Shown here: positions 16,941 to 25,181 of the stretch, in pieces | Layout of the letters: the number at the start of each line of letters is the position of its first letter | How positions within the stretch are numbered: position 1 is the stretch's first letter | From: a virus | Reading direction: 5' to 3' (one strand) | Length of the DNA: 44,387 nt | Virus record (IMG/VR): IMGVR_UViG_3300021599_000029 | Coordinates: 1-44,387 of that record | Notes under the pieces: model-generated | The model's database searches: none | What the model was told of the DNA's origin: nothing | Seen by the model: only the letters and a program-made list of their open reading frames with translations | Program-made: the position numbers and the translations under genes

Positions 16941-19900
16941 CAGGTAAGCCCCGAGCCGGAGATGATCGCTTCGGTCGCGCTGTTGAACCAGACCGTTGCC
17001 ATGCCGCGAGCAGCCAGTGTGCGGTTGCCGGTGTTAGCCGTGCCCGCTTGGCGTAGGGTGGTCACCCCTGCCGTGATGGTGATAGCCGAGGCGCTGTCGT
17101 TGTAGATCGAGAGCGCGTCCCCAGCAGCGAAGGTCGAGTTCGGGATGGTGATACCAGCCGTGACCGCGATGCACTTACCAACGTCACCCACCACAGCCGT
17201 AGTAGTCGTGGTCGAACGCGGGATGCTCCGGTAACCGATGGTTACGCCGTTAATGGTGGTCGTGGTGGCCAGAGACGTGATGTCAGTATTCGCACCAGAC
17301 GCAGCCGCGCCAAGTTCAGCAAGGGTCCACGTTACGTTGGCCGACCCGTTGAACGTCTTGCCGGTGGCCCCAATCGTAAGGGTGCGGGCCGTAGTCAGCG
17401 TTGCTGCGCTACCGGTGGTGTTCTGGTTGAGCGTCGGGAACGTGCAGTTCGTCAGCGTACCGGAAGAAGGCGTGCCGAGGGCACCACCATTAACGACGAA
17501 GGCACCTGCAGTACCAGTGTTGACACCGAGGGCCGTAACAACCCCAGTACCCGTCGTAATGGTAGACGGAGCTACACCAGCACCGCCCCCAACGACAATC
17601 GCGTTCGCAGCCAGAGCAGCCGAAGTCGCCCACGTCGATGCGCTTGAGAAGTAGGGGATACCACCGGATGTACCGGCAACGGTGAACGCAGGGGTAGTCG
17701 TTGGAGTGCCGACAGAGACAATGCCGCCAGTGAAGCTAACACTGGTTACCGTCCCAGTACCCGGCGTAATGCTAGTCCAGATCGGAGCCGAACCAGAACC
17801 CTGCGAGGTGAGCACCTGCCCGCTAGTGCCGTAGTTAGTGCCGCTGAGACCGATTTGCCCAGAAGAGCCGATACGGAAGCGTTCGGTGCCGCCACCCGTT
17901 GTCAACCGGATAGCCCCAGTCGCCACTAGGTCCAACTCGTTCGCGCGCATATAGGCCGCGTTAGTTGGCGTCACACCAAACGTGAGTAGGCGCGGATCAC
18001 TGGGCGAGAACGTCACGCCGCTAATGGCGGTGTTGGAACTGAGGGTGAATACTTCGCCAGCGTCTAGCGTGGAGGGGCTTGCGGTAACAGCGGAGCTGAG
18101 CTCCGCAGAAGCATAAGCACTGGCAGTGAGTGACAGTCGCCGAGCGGGACTGGCCGTACCGATCCCGACATTGCCGCTGCTGTCGATGCGCATGCGCTCG
18201 CCAACGCCATTGCGGGCAAACGCCAGCGCGGTGTTGCAGTAGATCGTGTCCAGCGCGCCCTTATCGAGCAGCAGGTCATTCTTGAGCGTTAGCAGCCCAG
18301 CCGCGCGTTGGTCGCCGACAACATCAAGGGTATACGCTGGGGAAGTAGTGCCGATCCCGACGTTGCCGGTGTCGCCTTCGATGAACATCGAGATGGTTTC
18401 TGCGCCGCGCGCGCCACGATAGAACTCGATATCGGCATTATCGGTGCCGCCACGTAGCATCATACGCGTGGCCTGCACGCCACCGGTATCAGTCGTCGTC
18501 AGTTCACAGGCGTTAGTGCCGCCCAGCACACCAGAGGCGAAGCCGAAGGTACCGCCAGCCCCCTTGAAAGTGAAAATCTGCCCCGAAGACCCGCGATCTA
18601 TACTCAGTTTTGCGGCGGGCGTGGAGGTACCGATCCCGACGTTGCCGCCGCTGTCGATGCGCATCTTCTCGGTAGGCGTAGCGCCTTGGGAGGTGTAGAA
18701 TTGCAGAGTGTTGTTAGCGCCACCCGCCGAGGCAATCATAGCGTAGCGGTCATCCGTCAGGTCGAACGCCCCGGAAATGAACTGCAGAGCCGCCGCCGGG
18801 GAGCCAGAGGCGTTGCGGTTCTGGATCAGGGCAGCGGTTGTGCCGTTATGATCGTACCGAACGGTAAGGAGCTGTCCGGGCGTGGAGGTACCGATCCCGA
18901 CGTTGCCGGAAGTGTCGATGCGCATGCGCTCGGTGCCGCCGGTCTGAAGAGCCATAGCCCAGCTACGGGTGTCGATATTTACCGTGTTGCCGTCGGACCC
19001 GCCGATGTCGAGGTTACCCTGCGAGTTACCGAACCGCGCTGGGATATTGGTGCCAGAGGCAACCACTTCAAACAACCGGGCGGGGGACGTTGTACCGATC
19101 CCGACGTTGCCTGCCGTGTCGATGCGCATGCGCTCGTTCGTGCCAGCAAGGAAGGCCAGTGCGCGAGCCGAGCCGGTGCCGCCGTTGGTATTACCGAGCG
19201 TCGTAACTTGCGCGGTGTCGTCCACCCGGATTTCAAAGCGGTCGTAGTTGGTGCCGAACGGCTCCGTCCCTTCCTTCGGTGCGAACAGAATGAAGCCGTT
19301 GGCGTCCCCACGCGTGATCTGGCTGCCGTTAATGTCGAGCGATGTGGCGGGCGTGGATGTGCCGATACCAACGTTGCCGGTTGGCGTGATGCGCACCCGC
19401 TCGGTGTTGTTGGTGCCGAGGACCACCGCCCCAAAGCCAATGTTGTTGATCGTGAGGAAGCCAGTGCCGGTGTTTGTGATCCCGAAGTCGCCATTAGCGC
19501 CCGAATTGCGCAGAATGCGCGCCTCGAAGTCCGTGCCGCTGGTTGAGTGGAAGTCTACGTAGGAAGGGCCACTGCCAGTCCGGTCCCCGCCGATCTCAAC
19601 GGCGCAGTCGCCGGTTGACACGCCGTAGCCGGTCTGGATAGCGGCAGCAAGCAACGTGCTACTGGCCCGGATACTTCCGACGACGTCTAAGGCTTGGCCG
19701 GGGCTAGAAGTACCAATCCCGACGTTGGTGCCGTTGTCATAAATGACGCTGGAATTGACAGCGCCACCGTCATTACCCCGAAGCAGGTAGTTACCGGTCA
19801 GGAAAGTACGCCCAGTACCCCCGTCGGTAACGGCGAGTGCAGTGCCGAGCGTGAGCGACGATAGCCTAGTAACGGCATCCACCACGTTGGTGCCGTCGTT

Positions 19901-20266
19901 GTAGACCCACATGGTCTTGCCAGCAGGGACGGTGATGCCGGTGCCGGTAGCGTTCTTGACGACGACGCTGTCTGCGCAGTCGTTCTGAACCATGTACGCC
20001 TTCTCGATGGCAGGGACCACGAGGTTGCGGGTCGAGCCGCCAGTCGTACCAGTGCAGCGGAGGCGCATGTTGCGCGCAGTCTGCGAGGTGTTGGTGTCCG
20101 TCAGGGTAAGAGTGACGTTGGCACTTGCGAAAGTAACGTCCGCCGAACCGGCAATAGCCTCTTCGATTGCGGTGCCCAGATTGAGGTTAGTGACGTTCCC
20201 CCACGTAGTGGAGTTCTCGCCCGTCGCCATGAGCTGGATTTTGAGGTTACTATACGTGCTTGGCAT
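16940..20266 (-). CDS. Long tail fibre with NVGIGT repeats (1108 aa)
   Basis: The N-terminal 'STYSNLKIQLMATGENSTTWGNVTNLNLG' is the conserved virion-attachment block of many phage fibres. The shaft contains seven copies of NVGIGT(S/T/A)(S/T)P spaced 60-100 residues apart. Each is usually preceded by 'ERMRIDSSG' and followed by a short hydrophobic strand (LDVVG, LEVVA-like), the classic beta-helical shaft repeat. The C-terminal part (about 850-1108) is Gly/Thr/Ala-rich without the repeats and ends 'TVWFNSATEAIISGSGLT'. No C-terminal S74-type peptidase/chaperone (Ser-Lys with conserved Gly) is evident. Likely role: trimeric host-recognition fibre, followed by the glycine-rich gene as possible tip. 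Confidence 0.85.
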   Translation of the reverse strand: MPSTYSNLKIQLMATGENSTTWGNVTNLNLGTAIEEAIAGSADVTFASANVTLTLTDTNTSQTARNMRLRCTGTTGGSTRNLVVPAIEKAYMVQNDCADSVVVKNATGTGITVPAGKTMWVYNDGTNVVDAVTRLSSLTLGTALAVTDGGTGRTFLTGNYLLRGNDGGAVNSSVIYDNGTNVGIGTSSPGQALDVVGSIRASSTLLAAAIQTGYGVSTGDCAVEIGGDRTGSGPSYVDFHSTSGTDFEARILRNSGANGDFGITNTGTGFLTINNIGFGAVVLGTNNTERVRITPTGNVGIGTSTPATSLDINGSQITRGDANGFILFAPKEGTEPFGTNYDRFEIRVDDTAQVTTLGNTNGGTGSARALAFLAGTNERMRIDTAGNVGIGTTSPARLFEVVASGTNIPARFGNSQGNLDIGGSDGNTVNIDTRSWAMALQTGGTERMRIDTSGNVGIGTSTPGQLLTVRYDHNGTTAALIQNRNASGSPAAALQFISGAFDLTDDRYAMIASAGGANNTLQFYTSQGATPTEKMRIDSGGNVGIGTSTPAAKLSIDRGSSGQIFTFKGAGGTFGFASGVLGGTNACELTTTDTGGVQATRMMLRGGTDNADIEFYRGARGAETISMFIEGDTGNVGIGTTSPAYTLDVVGDQRAAGLLTLKNDLLLDKGALDTIYCNTALAFARNGVGERMRIDSSGNVGIGTASPARRLSLTASAYASAELSSAVTASPSTLDAGEVFTLSSNTAISGVTFSPSDPRLLTFGVTPTNAAYMRANELDLVATGAIRLTTGGGTERFRIGSSGQIGLSGTNYGTSGQVLTSQGSGSAPIWTSITPGTGTVTSVSFTGGIVSVGTPTTTPAFTVAGTSGGIPYFSSASTWATSAALAANAIVVGGGAGVAPSTITTGTGVVTALGVNTGTAGAFVVNGGALGTPSSGTLTNCTFPTLNQNTTGSAATLTTARTLTIGATGKTFNGSANVTWTLAELGAAASGANTDITSLATTTTINGVTIGYRSIPRSTTTTTAVVGDVGKCIAVTAGITIPNSTFAAGDALSIYNDSASAITITAGVTTLRQAGTANTGNRTLAARGMATVWFNSATEAIISGSGLT

Positions 20267-20275
20267 ATCCGTTCC

Positions 20276-21655
20276 TTAAGTCGGGATTTCCACCCAGACT
20301 ACTGTATTACCATCTACTACTTGGGTCCAGCTTCCGGTCTGATTATCATCGACTGCCTGCCAATTAGGGGTCTGGCTATCTGTTACTGCCGTCCAGCTCC
20401 CTGCCTGAGTGTCATCTACGGGCTGCCAGTTCGGGGTTTGGTTGTCGTTTATGACGCCCCAAATAAGCGGTGTAGTTACGTACCCAGTAGCTGATACACC
20501 AACCAGCAGCGCTTTGGAACTACCTACGACGGTAACAGAACCAACAGAAGCCGCAGCGCTAACACCAGTAATGTCCACGCTGCGGGGGAGCGCGACAAAC
20601 ACCGAGCCGACTGCACCCGTACCGGCCACCCCGGTGACGGACACGGAGACGTTTGCTGCTACGTTGACCGTTGCATCACCCACCGATCCGGTGGCGCTTA
20701 CCCCGGTCAGGGTGGTGTTGGCCTTAGCCCTGACGGTAGAAGTCCCGATGGACCCCGTAGCACTGACCCCGGTGACGGGGACGTTGAGGATAACTAGAGC
20801 GCTAGCCGTGCCGATGGAGCCAGTAGCACTGACCCCAGTAACCGTAGTGTTAGCCTTGGCAGCGACAGTCGCAGTGCCGACAGACCCAGTAGCCTCTACG
20901 CCGGTAGGCGTGACGTTAGCCTTGGCGTTGACTGTGGCCGTGCCGATTGAGCCGGTGGCGCTGACCCCGGTGACAGCTACGTTAGTAACAACCGTAGCAG
21001 TGACGGTCCCGATAGACCCGGTAGCGCTCACCCCGGTCGGAGTGGTGTTGGCCTTGGCGGCGACAGCCGCAGTGCCGATGGAGCCTACCGCCTCTACACC
21101 AGTTGCGTTTACTAGAGTAGCACCGACACTTACCGTGACGGTCCCGATGGACCCCGTAGCACTGACCCCGGTCAGGGTGGTGTTGGCCTTGCCCGTAGCG
21201 TCGGCTGTGCCGATGGAGCCAGTAGCACTGACCCCGGTGACTGCTACGTTAGTAGTCCCCGCATTGACGGTGACGGTACCGATAGACCCGGCAGCTTCAA
21301 CGCCCGTCAGAGTGACGTTGGCTTTACCTGTCTCTGTGGTGTCGCCGATAGACCCGGTGGCCGCTACGCCCGTGAGGGTAGTGTTGGCTTTGCCCGTAGC
21401 ATCGGCAGTACCGATAGACCCAGTAGCGACTACGCCCGTGAGGGTGGTATTAGCCTTGGCATTGGCTGTAGCCGTGCCGATAGAGCCAACGGCTTCGACG
21501 CCCGTGAGGGTAGTGTTAGCCTTACCAGTCTCGGTGGTGTCGCCTATGGAGCCAGTAGCGCTGACCCCAGTGACGTTGACGGTTACCGCGCCAGATGAAG
21601 CCGCGCTCTTGAAAGCGCCTAGCGGCAGTTCACCAAGAGACGCGAAGCCAAGCAT
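20276..21655 (-). CDS. Repeat-built fibre/surface protein with about 16 copies of a 22-residue unit (459 aa)
   Basis: After a short N-terminus (MLGFASLGELPLGAF) the protein is about sixteen tandem units of 22-23 residues, each with the core TGV(S/E)A(T/V)GSIG followed by a Thr/Val/Ala strand and often KANT. The last units decay (AGTGAVGSV, SAAASVGSV). The C-terminal 60 residues contain a Trp-rich repeat (NQTPNWQPVDD, SQTPNWQAVDD, NQTGSWTQVVDG). Such arrays usually form a beta-solenoid or beta-prism rod. The protein lies between a long fibre and receptor-binding candidates, so a fibre or whisker role is inferred. The units are similar at the DNA level, which allows copy-number change by recombination. 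Confidence 0.8.
   Translation of the reverse strand: MLGFASLGELPLGAFKSAASSGAVTVNVTGVSATGSIGDTTETGKANTTLTGVEAVGSIGTATANAKANTTLTGVVATGSIGTADATGKANTTLTGVAATGSIGDTTETGKANVTLTGVEAAGSIGTVTVNAGTTNVAVTGVSATGSIGTADATGKANTTLTGVSATGSIGTVTVSVGATLVNATGVEAVGSIGTAAVAAKANTTPTGVSATGSIGTVTATVVTNVAVTGVSATGSIGTATVNAKANVTPTGVEATGSVGTATVAAKANTTVTGVSATGSIGTASALVILNVPVTGVSATGSIGTSTVRAKANTTLTGVSATGSVGDATVNVAANVSVSVTGVAGTGAVGSVFVALPRSVDITGVSAAASVGSVTVVGSSKALLVGVSATGYVTTPLIWGVINDNQTPNWQPVDDTQAGSWTAVTDSQTPNWQAVDDNQTGSWTQVVDGNTVVWVEIPT
20470..21580 (-). repeat. Tandem repeat array, about 16 units of 66-69 bp
   Basis: The DNA encoding the TGVSATGSIG units repeats every 66-69 bases, with blocks such as GTAGCACTGACCCC and GTAGCGCTGACCCC recurring on the plus strand. 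The in-frame periodicity also keeps a long frame open on the opposite strand, which is an artefact of the repeat. Confidence 0.8.
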
Positions 21656-21668
21656 TTACTGGCCCCTG

Positions 21669-21938
21669 TTACGACCAAATTTCGATAGCGGTTCCTGCGG
21701 GTAGAAGACCTGCCTGCTCCATATACAACAGTGTGGGGAAACTTTCACTCAGGAAAATCTCCTGCGCCGCTAGGCCGCGCACCATAGGGAAGGCAACTGC
21801 CGGGTCAGCGATGGCCGCGTTCCAGACGGCGGCAAACCGGGTCGGCCCGATCTTGTCGAGGAACTCAAGCGCGGTCATAGTCTCGGGCTTGTCGTCCCGC
21901 TGCCAGAAGCCATCAGGCGCGGTATCTCCTACCACCAC
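21669..21938 (-). CDS. Small hypothetical protein (89 aa) in the receptor-binding cluster
   Basis: The body reads 'MTALEFLDKIGPTRFAAVWNAAIADPAVAF' and then 'AAQEIFLSESFPTLLYMEQAGLLPAG'. This helical pattern is seen in small phage proteins placed next to fibre genes. The GTG start at 21938 overlaps the stop of the upstream glycine-rich gene by ten bases; an internal ATG at 21878 is an alternative start with a weaker ribosome site. No signal, membrane segment or catalytic motif is present. It could be a fibre-assembly helper. The function is unknown. Confidence 0.6.
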   Translation of the reverse strand: MVVGDTAPDGFWQRDDKPETMTALEFLDKIGPTRFAAVWNAAIADPAVAFPMVRGLAAQEIFLSESFPTLLYMEQAGLLPAGTAIEIWS

Positions 21939-22867
21939 ATGAGGATGACAAAGCCGTCACCGCCTTTACCGCCCGCGCCGCCCGTGACCCCAGCGCCTCC
22001 GCCTCCACCACCAGAACCCCAACCGCCTTCTGCGCCTGCGCCGCCTGTGCCAGCAGCGCCGTTAGAACCACCCCCGGTGCCGCCGGAAGTGAAGAAGGGG
22101 CTAAGTCGCTGGCGCATGCTATCGAGCCGCAGGCCGCGATTGAAGCCCGTGTTGCCTGCACCACCCGCAGCTAGGCCACCCGCAATGGTCGGCCAAGGGC
22201 CAGCGCCAGTAATCGCGCCCCCTGCGAAGTTCGTATTGGCCGTGCCGGTCCCGGCCCCGCCTGTGCCGCCTGTGACTGCAAGTGTCGTAGGAAGGGTGAG
22301 CGCGCCACCAGCCGCGCCGGTCTGAGCACCGCCAGCGGTCCCGGCTTGGCCAGCGATACCGGTGAAGATCGCGCCAGTAGTGAAGACGCCGATAGACCCG
22401 GCGGACCCAGCCGTCCCTGCGGTCCCACCTGCGGTGCCTGAGCCAGCACCCCCGCCACCTCCACCGCCGCCGAGAAAGACAAGAACGTTCTGGTTAGTCC
22501 CGTTCGGCTCGACTGAGATGTTATTGCTTTGCCCATTACTACCCGCCACGCCCGCAGCTCCGCCCGGAGCGCCGCGATTTACCTGTAGGAATAGGCGATC
22601 AGGTATCAGAATGGCTGGCACGAGAAGCCGCTGGATAGACCCACTGCCGCCGCCCGCACCGCCACCGCGCGCTGAACTTGCAGCGCCAGTGAAACCCCCG
22701 CCACCGCCACCGCCGGGGTTCTGGTTGAGTATGTAGACCCACTGGCAACCCTGTGGCTTGCTCCAAGTGGTGTAGCCCCGGTTCGAGGAATACGTCCCGG
22801 CGTTGTCCGGTGGCGTGAAGACCCGAAAACCGGTCATGCTATCTGTGGGGAGTGCATCAGGGATCAT
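21929..22867 (-). CDS. Glycine-rich receptor-binding-like protein, paralogue 1 of 3 (312 aa)
   Basis: Conserved N-terminus MIP.ALPTDSMTGFRVF followed by 'WSKPQGCQWVYILNQNPGGGGGGGFTG', a strand-rich block 'IQRLLVPAILIPDRLFLQVN' and long Gly/Ala runs. It ends in 'GGKGGDGFVILMWW'. The two genes upstream have the same three-part plan. The poly-Gly core with aromatic ends resembles glycine-rich adhesin domains of phage fibre tips. The gene is one base from the next paralogue. It lies directly upstream of the repeat rod and long fibre, so a receptor-binding role is inferred. Its C-terminal coding segment shares 77 identical bases with paralogue 3. Confidence 0.75.
   Translation of the reverse strand: MIPDALPTDSMTGFRVFTPPDNAGTYSSNRGYTTWSKPQGCQWVYILNQNPGGGGGGGFTGAASSARGGGAGGGSGSIQRLLVPAILIPDRLFLQVNRGAPGGAAGVAGSNGQSNNISVEPNGTNQNVLVFLGGGGGGGGAGSGTAGGTAGTAGSAGSIGVFTTGAIFTGIAGQAGTAGGAQTGAAGGALTLPTTLAVTGGTGGAGTGTANTNFAGGAITGAGPWPTIAGGLAAGGAGNTGFNRGLRLDSMRQRLSPFFTSGGTGGGSNGAAGTGGAGAEGGWGSGGGGGGAGVTGGAGGKGGDGFVILMWW
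21990..22066 (-). repeat. 77-bp exact repeat, copy A (shared with 23852-23928)
   Basis: These 77 bases, encoding the NGAAGTGGAGAEGGWG region and following poly-Gly, are identical to 23852-23928 in the third paralogue. The middle paralogue differs here. Confidence 0.85.
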
Positions 22868-22868
22868 G

Positions 22869-23789
22869 TCACCACCACATAATCATGACGAAACCATCGC
22901 CACCCTTGCCGCCAGCACCGCCGGTTACACCACCACCACCGCCGCCTCCGCCACAGCCGTACGCGCCGATGCCGCCAGCGCCACCAACCCCAGCAGCGCC
23001 GTTAGAACCGCCACCCGTGCCGCCCGTGAACAGTAGGCCCTGTAGCGGCGAGACAAGCTTGTCGAGTTGAGTGCCGTAGCCGAAGCCGCGCGCACCTTCA
23101 CCGCCAGCAGCCGTGCCGCCCGGAAGGGCCGGGAACCGACCCGCCGCGACAATAGCGCCTCCCGCAAAGTTAGTGTTGGTCGTACCCACGCCAGCCCCGC
23201 CAGCGCCGCCGGTCGTCCACAGGTTGCCGGGAGTAGTTGAGCCGCCCGAATTGCCGGTTTGTGCGCCGCCCGCAGCCGCGTTCTGCCCTGCCGAGAGAGA
23301 CAAAACACCCCCCGCCGAGAAGTTGACCGCGCCCGTCGCCGTGCCACCAGTGCCAGCCGTTCCACCCGCTGTCCCCGACCCCCCGCCGCCACCCACAGCG
23401 TTACCGCCGCCAGTGACGATGATGTTCTGGGCCGTCGTATTCGGCTGGATCGAGAGGTTGTTAGCAATACCGTTGTTGCCCGCGCTGCCCGCGCTGCCGC
23501 CGGAGCCACCACCGTTGACCTGCAAGAAGACCCGATCCGGTAGCAGACAGGCCGGGATAAGAAGCCGCTGTGTAGAGCCAGAGCCACCCCCGCCTCCGCC
23601 GCCACGAGCAGTGCCTGCCGCACCCGTGAAACCCCCACCACCACCAGCGCCGGGGTTTTGGTTGAGGATATAGATGAACGTGCAGCCTTGCGGCTTGTCC
23701 CAAGTCTGCCAAAAACCGGTAGCGCGACCAGAACTAACGAAGCAGCGGTAACCCGAGATGCCATCAGAAGGGAAAGGATAAGGGATCAT
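22869..23789 (-). CDS. Glycine-rich receptor-binding-like protein, paralogue 2 of 3 (306 aa)
   Basis: The start ATG at 23789 (MIPYPFPSDGISGYRCF) is chosen because it aligns with the starts of both sister genes and lies one base after the upstream stop; an in-frame start at 23834 would overlap the previous gene. It has the same plan: 'WDKPQGCTFIYILNQNPG', the strand block 'TQRLLIPACLLPDRVFLQVNG', poly-Gly core and the end 'GGKGGDGFVMIMWW'. The region before the end (GIGAYGCGGGGGGGG) differs from its sisters. Cysteines at the N-terminal block and near the C-terminal poly-Gly are specific features. Inferred alternative tip protein. Confidence 0.75.
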   Translation of the reverse strand: MIPYPFPSDGISGYRCFVSSGRATGFWQTWDKPQGCTFIYILNQNPGAGGGGGFTGAAGTARGGGGGGGSGSTQRLLIPACLLPDRVFLQVNGGGSGGSAGSAGNNGIANNLSIQPNTTAQNIIVTGGGNAVGGGGGSGTAGGTAGTGGTATGAVNFSAGGVLSLSAGQNAAAGGAQTGNSGGSTTPGNLWTTGGAGGAGVGTTNTNFAGGAIVAAGRFPALPGGTAAGGEGARGFGYGTQLDKLVSPLQGLLFTGGTGGGSNGAAGVGGAGGIGAYGCGGGGGGGGVTGGAGGKGGDGFVMIMWW

Positions 23790-23790
23790 G

Positions 23791-24720
23791 CTACCACCAT
23801 GCGACGAGCACGAAGCCGTCGCCCCCCTTACCACCAGCGCCGCCTGTCACACCAGCGCCTCCGCCTCCACCACCAGAACCCCAACCGCCTTCTGCGCCTG
23901 CGCCGCCTGTGCCAGCAGCGCCGTTAGAGCCACCTCCGGTCCCACCCGAGGTGAAGTGCGGCATGAGCCGTTGGCTGATCTGGTCGAGCCGAGTGCCGAT
24001 GCCATAGCCGCGATTGCCAGCACCACCAGCAGCCGTGCCGCCAGCAAGAGATGGCCAAGGTCCAGCAGCCGTGATCGGGCCGCCCGTAAAGTTGGTGTTT
24101 GCAATTGGTGTGCCGCCACCGCCTGTACCGCCAGTTACGAAGCTATTCGTAGGCAGCGTTAGGGTGCCTCCGTTGGCCCCGGTCTGGGCACCACCAGCCG
24201 TCCCTGCTTGTCCCGCGATGGTAGCAAACACCCCACCCCAGCCGAAATTACCCGCCACACCCACAGCACCAGCCGTGCCAGCCGTGCCCCCAGCAGTCCC
24301 CGACCCGGCACCTCCGCCGCCAGCGTTCGAGCCGGGGTTAATCAACAAGTTCTGGCCAGTCGTGTTGGGTTGGATAGAAACCGAACAAGAAGCACCGGCG
24401 CTGCCTGCCCCACCCGCAGTGCCGCCAGCCCCGCCCCCGATAGGCTTGATATAGATCGTGTCAGGCAGAACATACGCCGGGATCAGAAGGCGCGCGGTTG
24501 AGCCAGAGCCACCACCGCCTCCGCCGCCACGCGCCGAACCGGCTGCACCTGTGAACCCACCGCCGCCACCCCCACCAGCGTTCTGGATAAGCATGAAGAT
24601 CATTGAGCAGCCTTGCGGCTTACTCCAAGCCTGCCACCCACGCGTTACCGTCCCATCCTGCGCGGGTTGGAAGAACCGAACACCAGTCATGCCGTCCGTA
24701 GGGAAGGCGTTAGGGATCAT
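23791..24720 (-). CDS. Glycine-rich receptor-binding-like protein, paralogue 3 of 3 (309 aa)
   Basis: N-terminus MIPNAFPTDGMTGVRFF, then 'WSKPQGCSMIFMLIQNAGGGGGGGFTG', the strand block 'TARLLIPAYVLPDTIYIKPIGG', a Gly/Ala core containing FGWGGVFATIAGQAG, and the end 'GGKGGDGFVLVAWW'. It is the first copy in transcription order. The three copies agree best at both ends and diverge in the middle (residues about 90-220), where the glycine helices and connecting loops would form the tip surface. The function is inferred from composition and neighbourhood. Confidence 0.75.
   Translation of the reverse strand: MIPNAFPTDGMTGVRFFQPAQDGTVTRGWQAWSKPQGCSMIFMLIQNAGGGGGGGFTGAAGSARGGGGGGGSGSTARLLIPAYVLPDTIYIKPIGGGAGGTAGGAGSAGASCSVSIQPNTTGQNLLINPGSNAGGGGAGSGTAGGTAGTAGAVGVAGNFGWGGVFATIAGQAGTAGGAQTGANGGTLTLPTNSFVTGGTGGGGTPIANTNFTGGPITAAGPWPSLAGGTAAGGAGNRGYGIGTRLDQISQRLMPHFTSGGTGGGSNGAAGTGGAGAEGGWGSGGGGGGAGVTGGAGGKGGDGFVLVAWW
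23852..23928 (-). repeat. 77-bp exact repeat, copy B (shared with 21990-22066)
   Basis: Identical to copy A over 77 bases and located at the equivalent position of paralogue 3, about 1.86 kb away. It suggests recent duplication or gene conversion skipping the middle copy. Confidence 0.85.
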
Positions 24721-24723
24721 GGG

Positions 24724-25173
24724 TTAATACTTCGAGCCGAAGGTCGTGACAGCGTAGCCCGTGCCGGAAGCACCCGTAGAGGTGCCAAAGCCGATCAGCA
24801 GACGGTTCCCCGGCTTCAGCTGGCGGCGCACCGAGAACACATAGGCGTTCTGGGCCAACGTGTTCGAGGAGGTCGTAGCGACGGTGCTGATCTCGTCGAT
24901 TAGCGCAGTGTTGACCACCGTGTTGGTCGTACCGGGAGTGAACGAGCCGTTGGTGTCGTGGTAGAACAGGCGCGCAACAGTAGCGGCAGGGGAGCCGACC
25001 GGCTTCAGTACGACACTATCCACCCAACCGCCCTCGGTCGTGTCAGCTTGGAAGATCGAAGAAAGGTTAGTGCCAGTACCGTTCTGAGCGGTCTCTTGGC
25101 TCGGGCCAAGCACGGCACCGCCCACCTGAACGTCAGGAGTGCGACCATAGATGGGGTTCGTATTAGCTGCCAT
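24724..25173 (-). CDS. Small virion structural protein (149 aa)
   Basis: The sequence is beta-rich: 'MAANTNPIYGRTPDVQVGGA', 'WVDSVVLKPVGSPAATVARLFYHDTNGS', 'VFSVRRQLKPGNRLLIGFGTST', 'GYAVTTFGSKY'. It matches the style of small phage proteins annotated as virion-associated, with a single beta domain and no catalytic residues. GAGGTG upstream gives a ribosome site. It is placed between a conserved structural protein and the glycine-rich triplet. The role may be capsid or tail decoration. Confidence 0.7.
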   Translation of the reverse strand: MAANTNPIYGRTPDVQVGGAVLGPSQETAQNGTGTNLSSIFQADTTEGGWVDSVVLKPVGSPAATVARLFYHDTNGSFTPGTTNTVVNTALIDEISTVATTSSNTLAQNAYVFSVRRQLKPGNRLLIGFGTSTGASGTGYAVTTFGSKY

Positions 25174-25181
25174 AAATCACC

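Noticed and set aside
18686-19546. Plus-strand 286-codon frame opposite the long fibre
   Set aside because: Antisense to a repeat-rich fibre with conserved codon bias. No ribosome site.
20409-21704. Plus-strand open frame of 431 codons opposite the repeat protein
   Set aside because: The 66-69 bp in-frame repeats and skewed codon use keep the antisense frame open. It has no ribosome site and a Pro/Val/Thr low-complexity product.
22925-23764. 279-codon alternative minus-strand frame over paralogue 2
   Set aside because: GC-rich poly-Gly DNA keeps neighbouring frames open. Only the frame with MIP start and GGDGFV end matches the sister genes.
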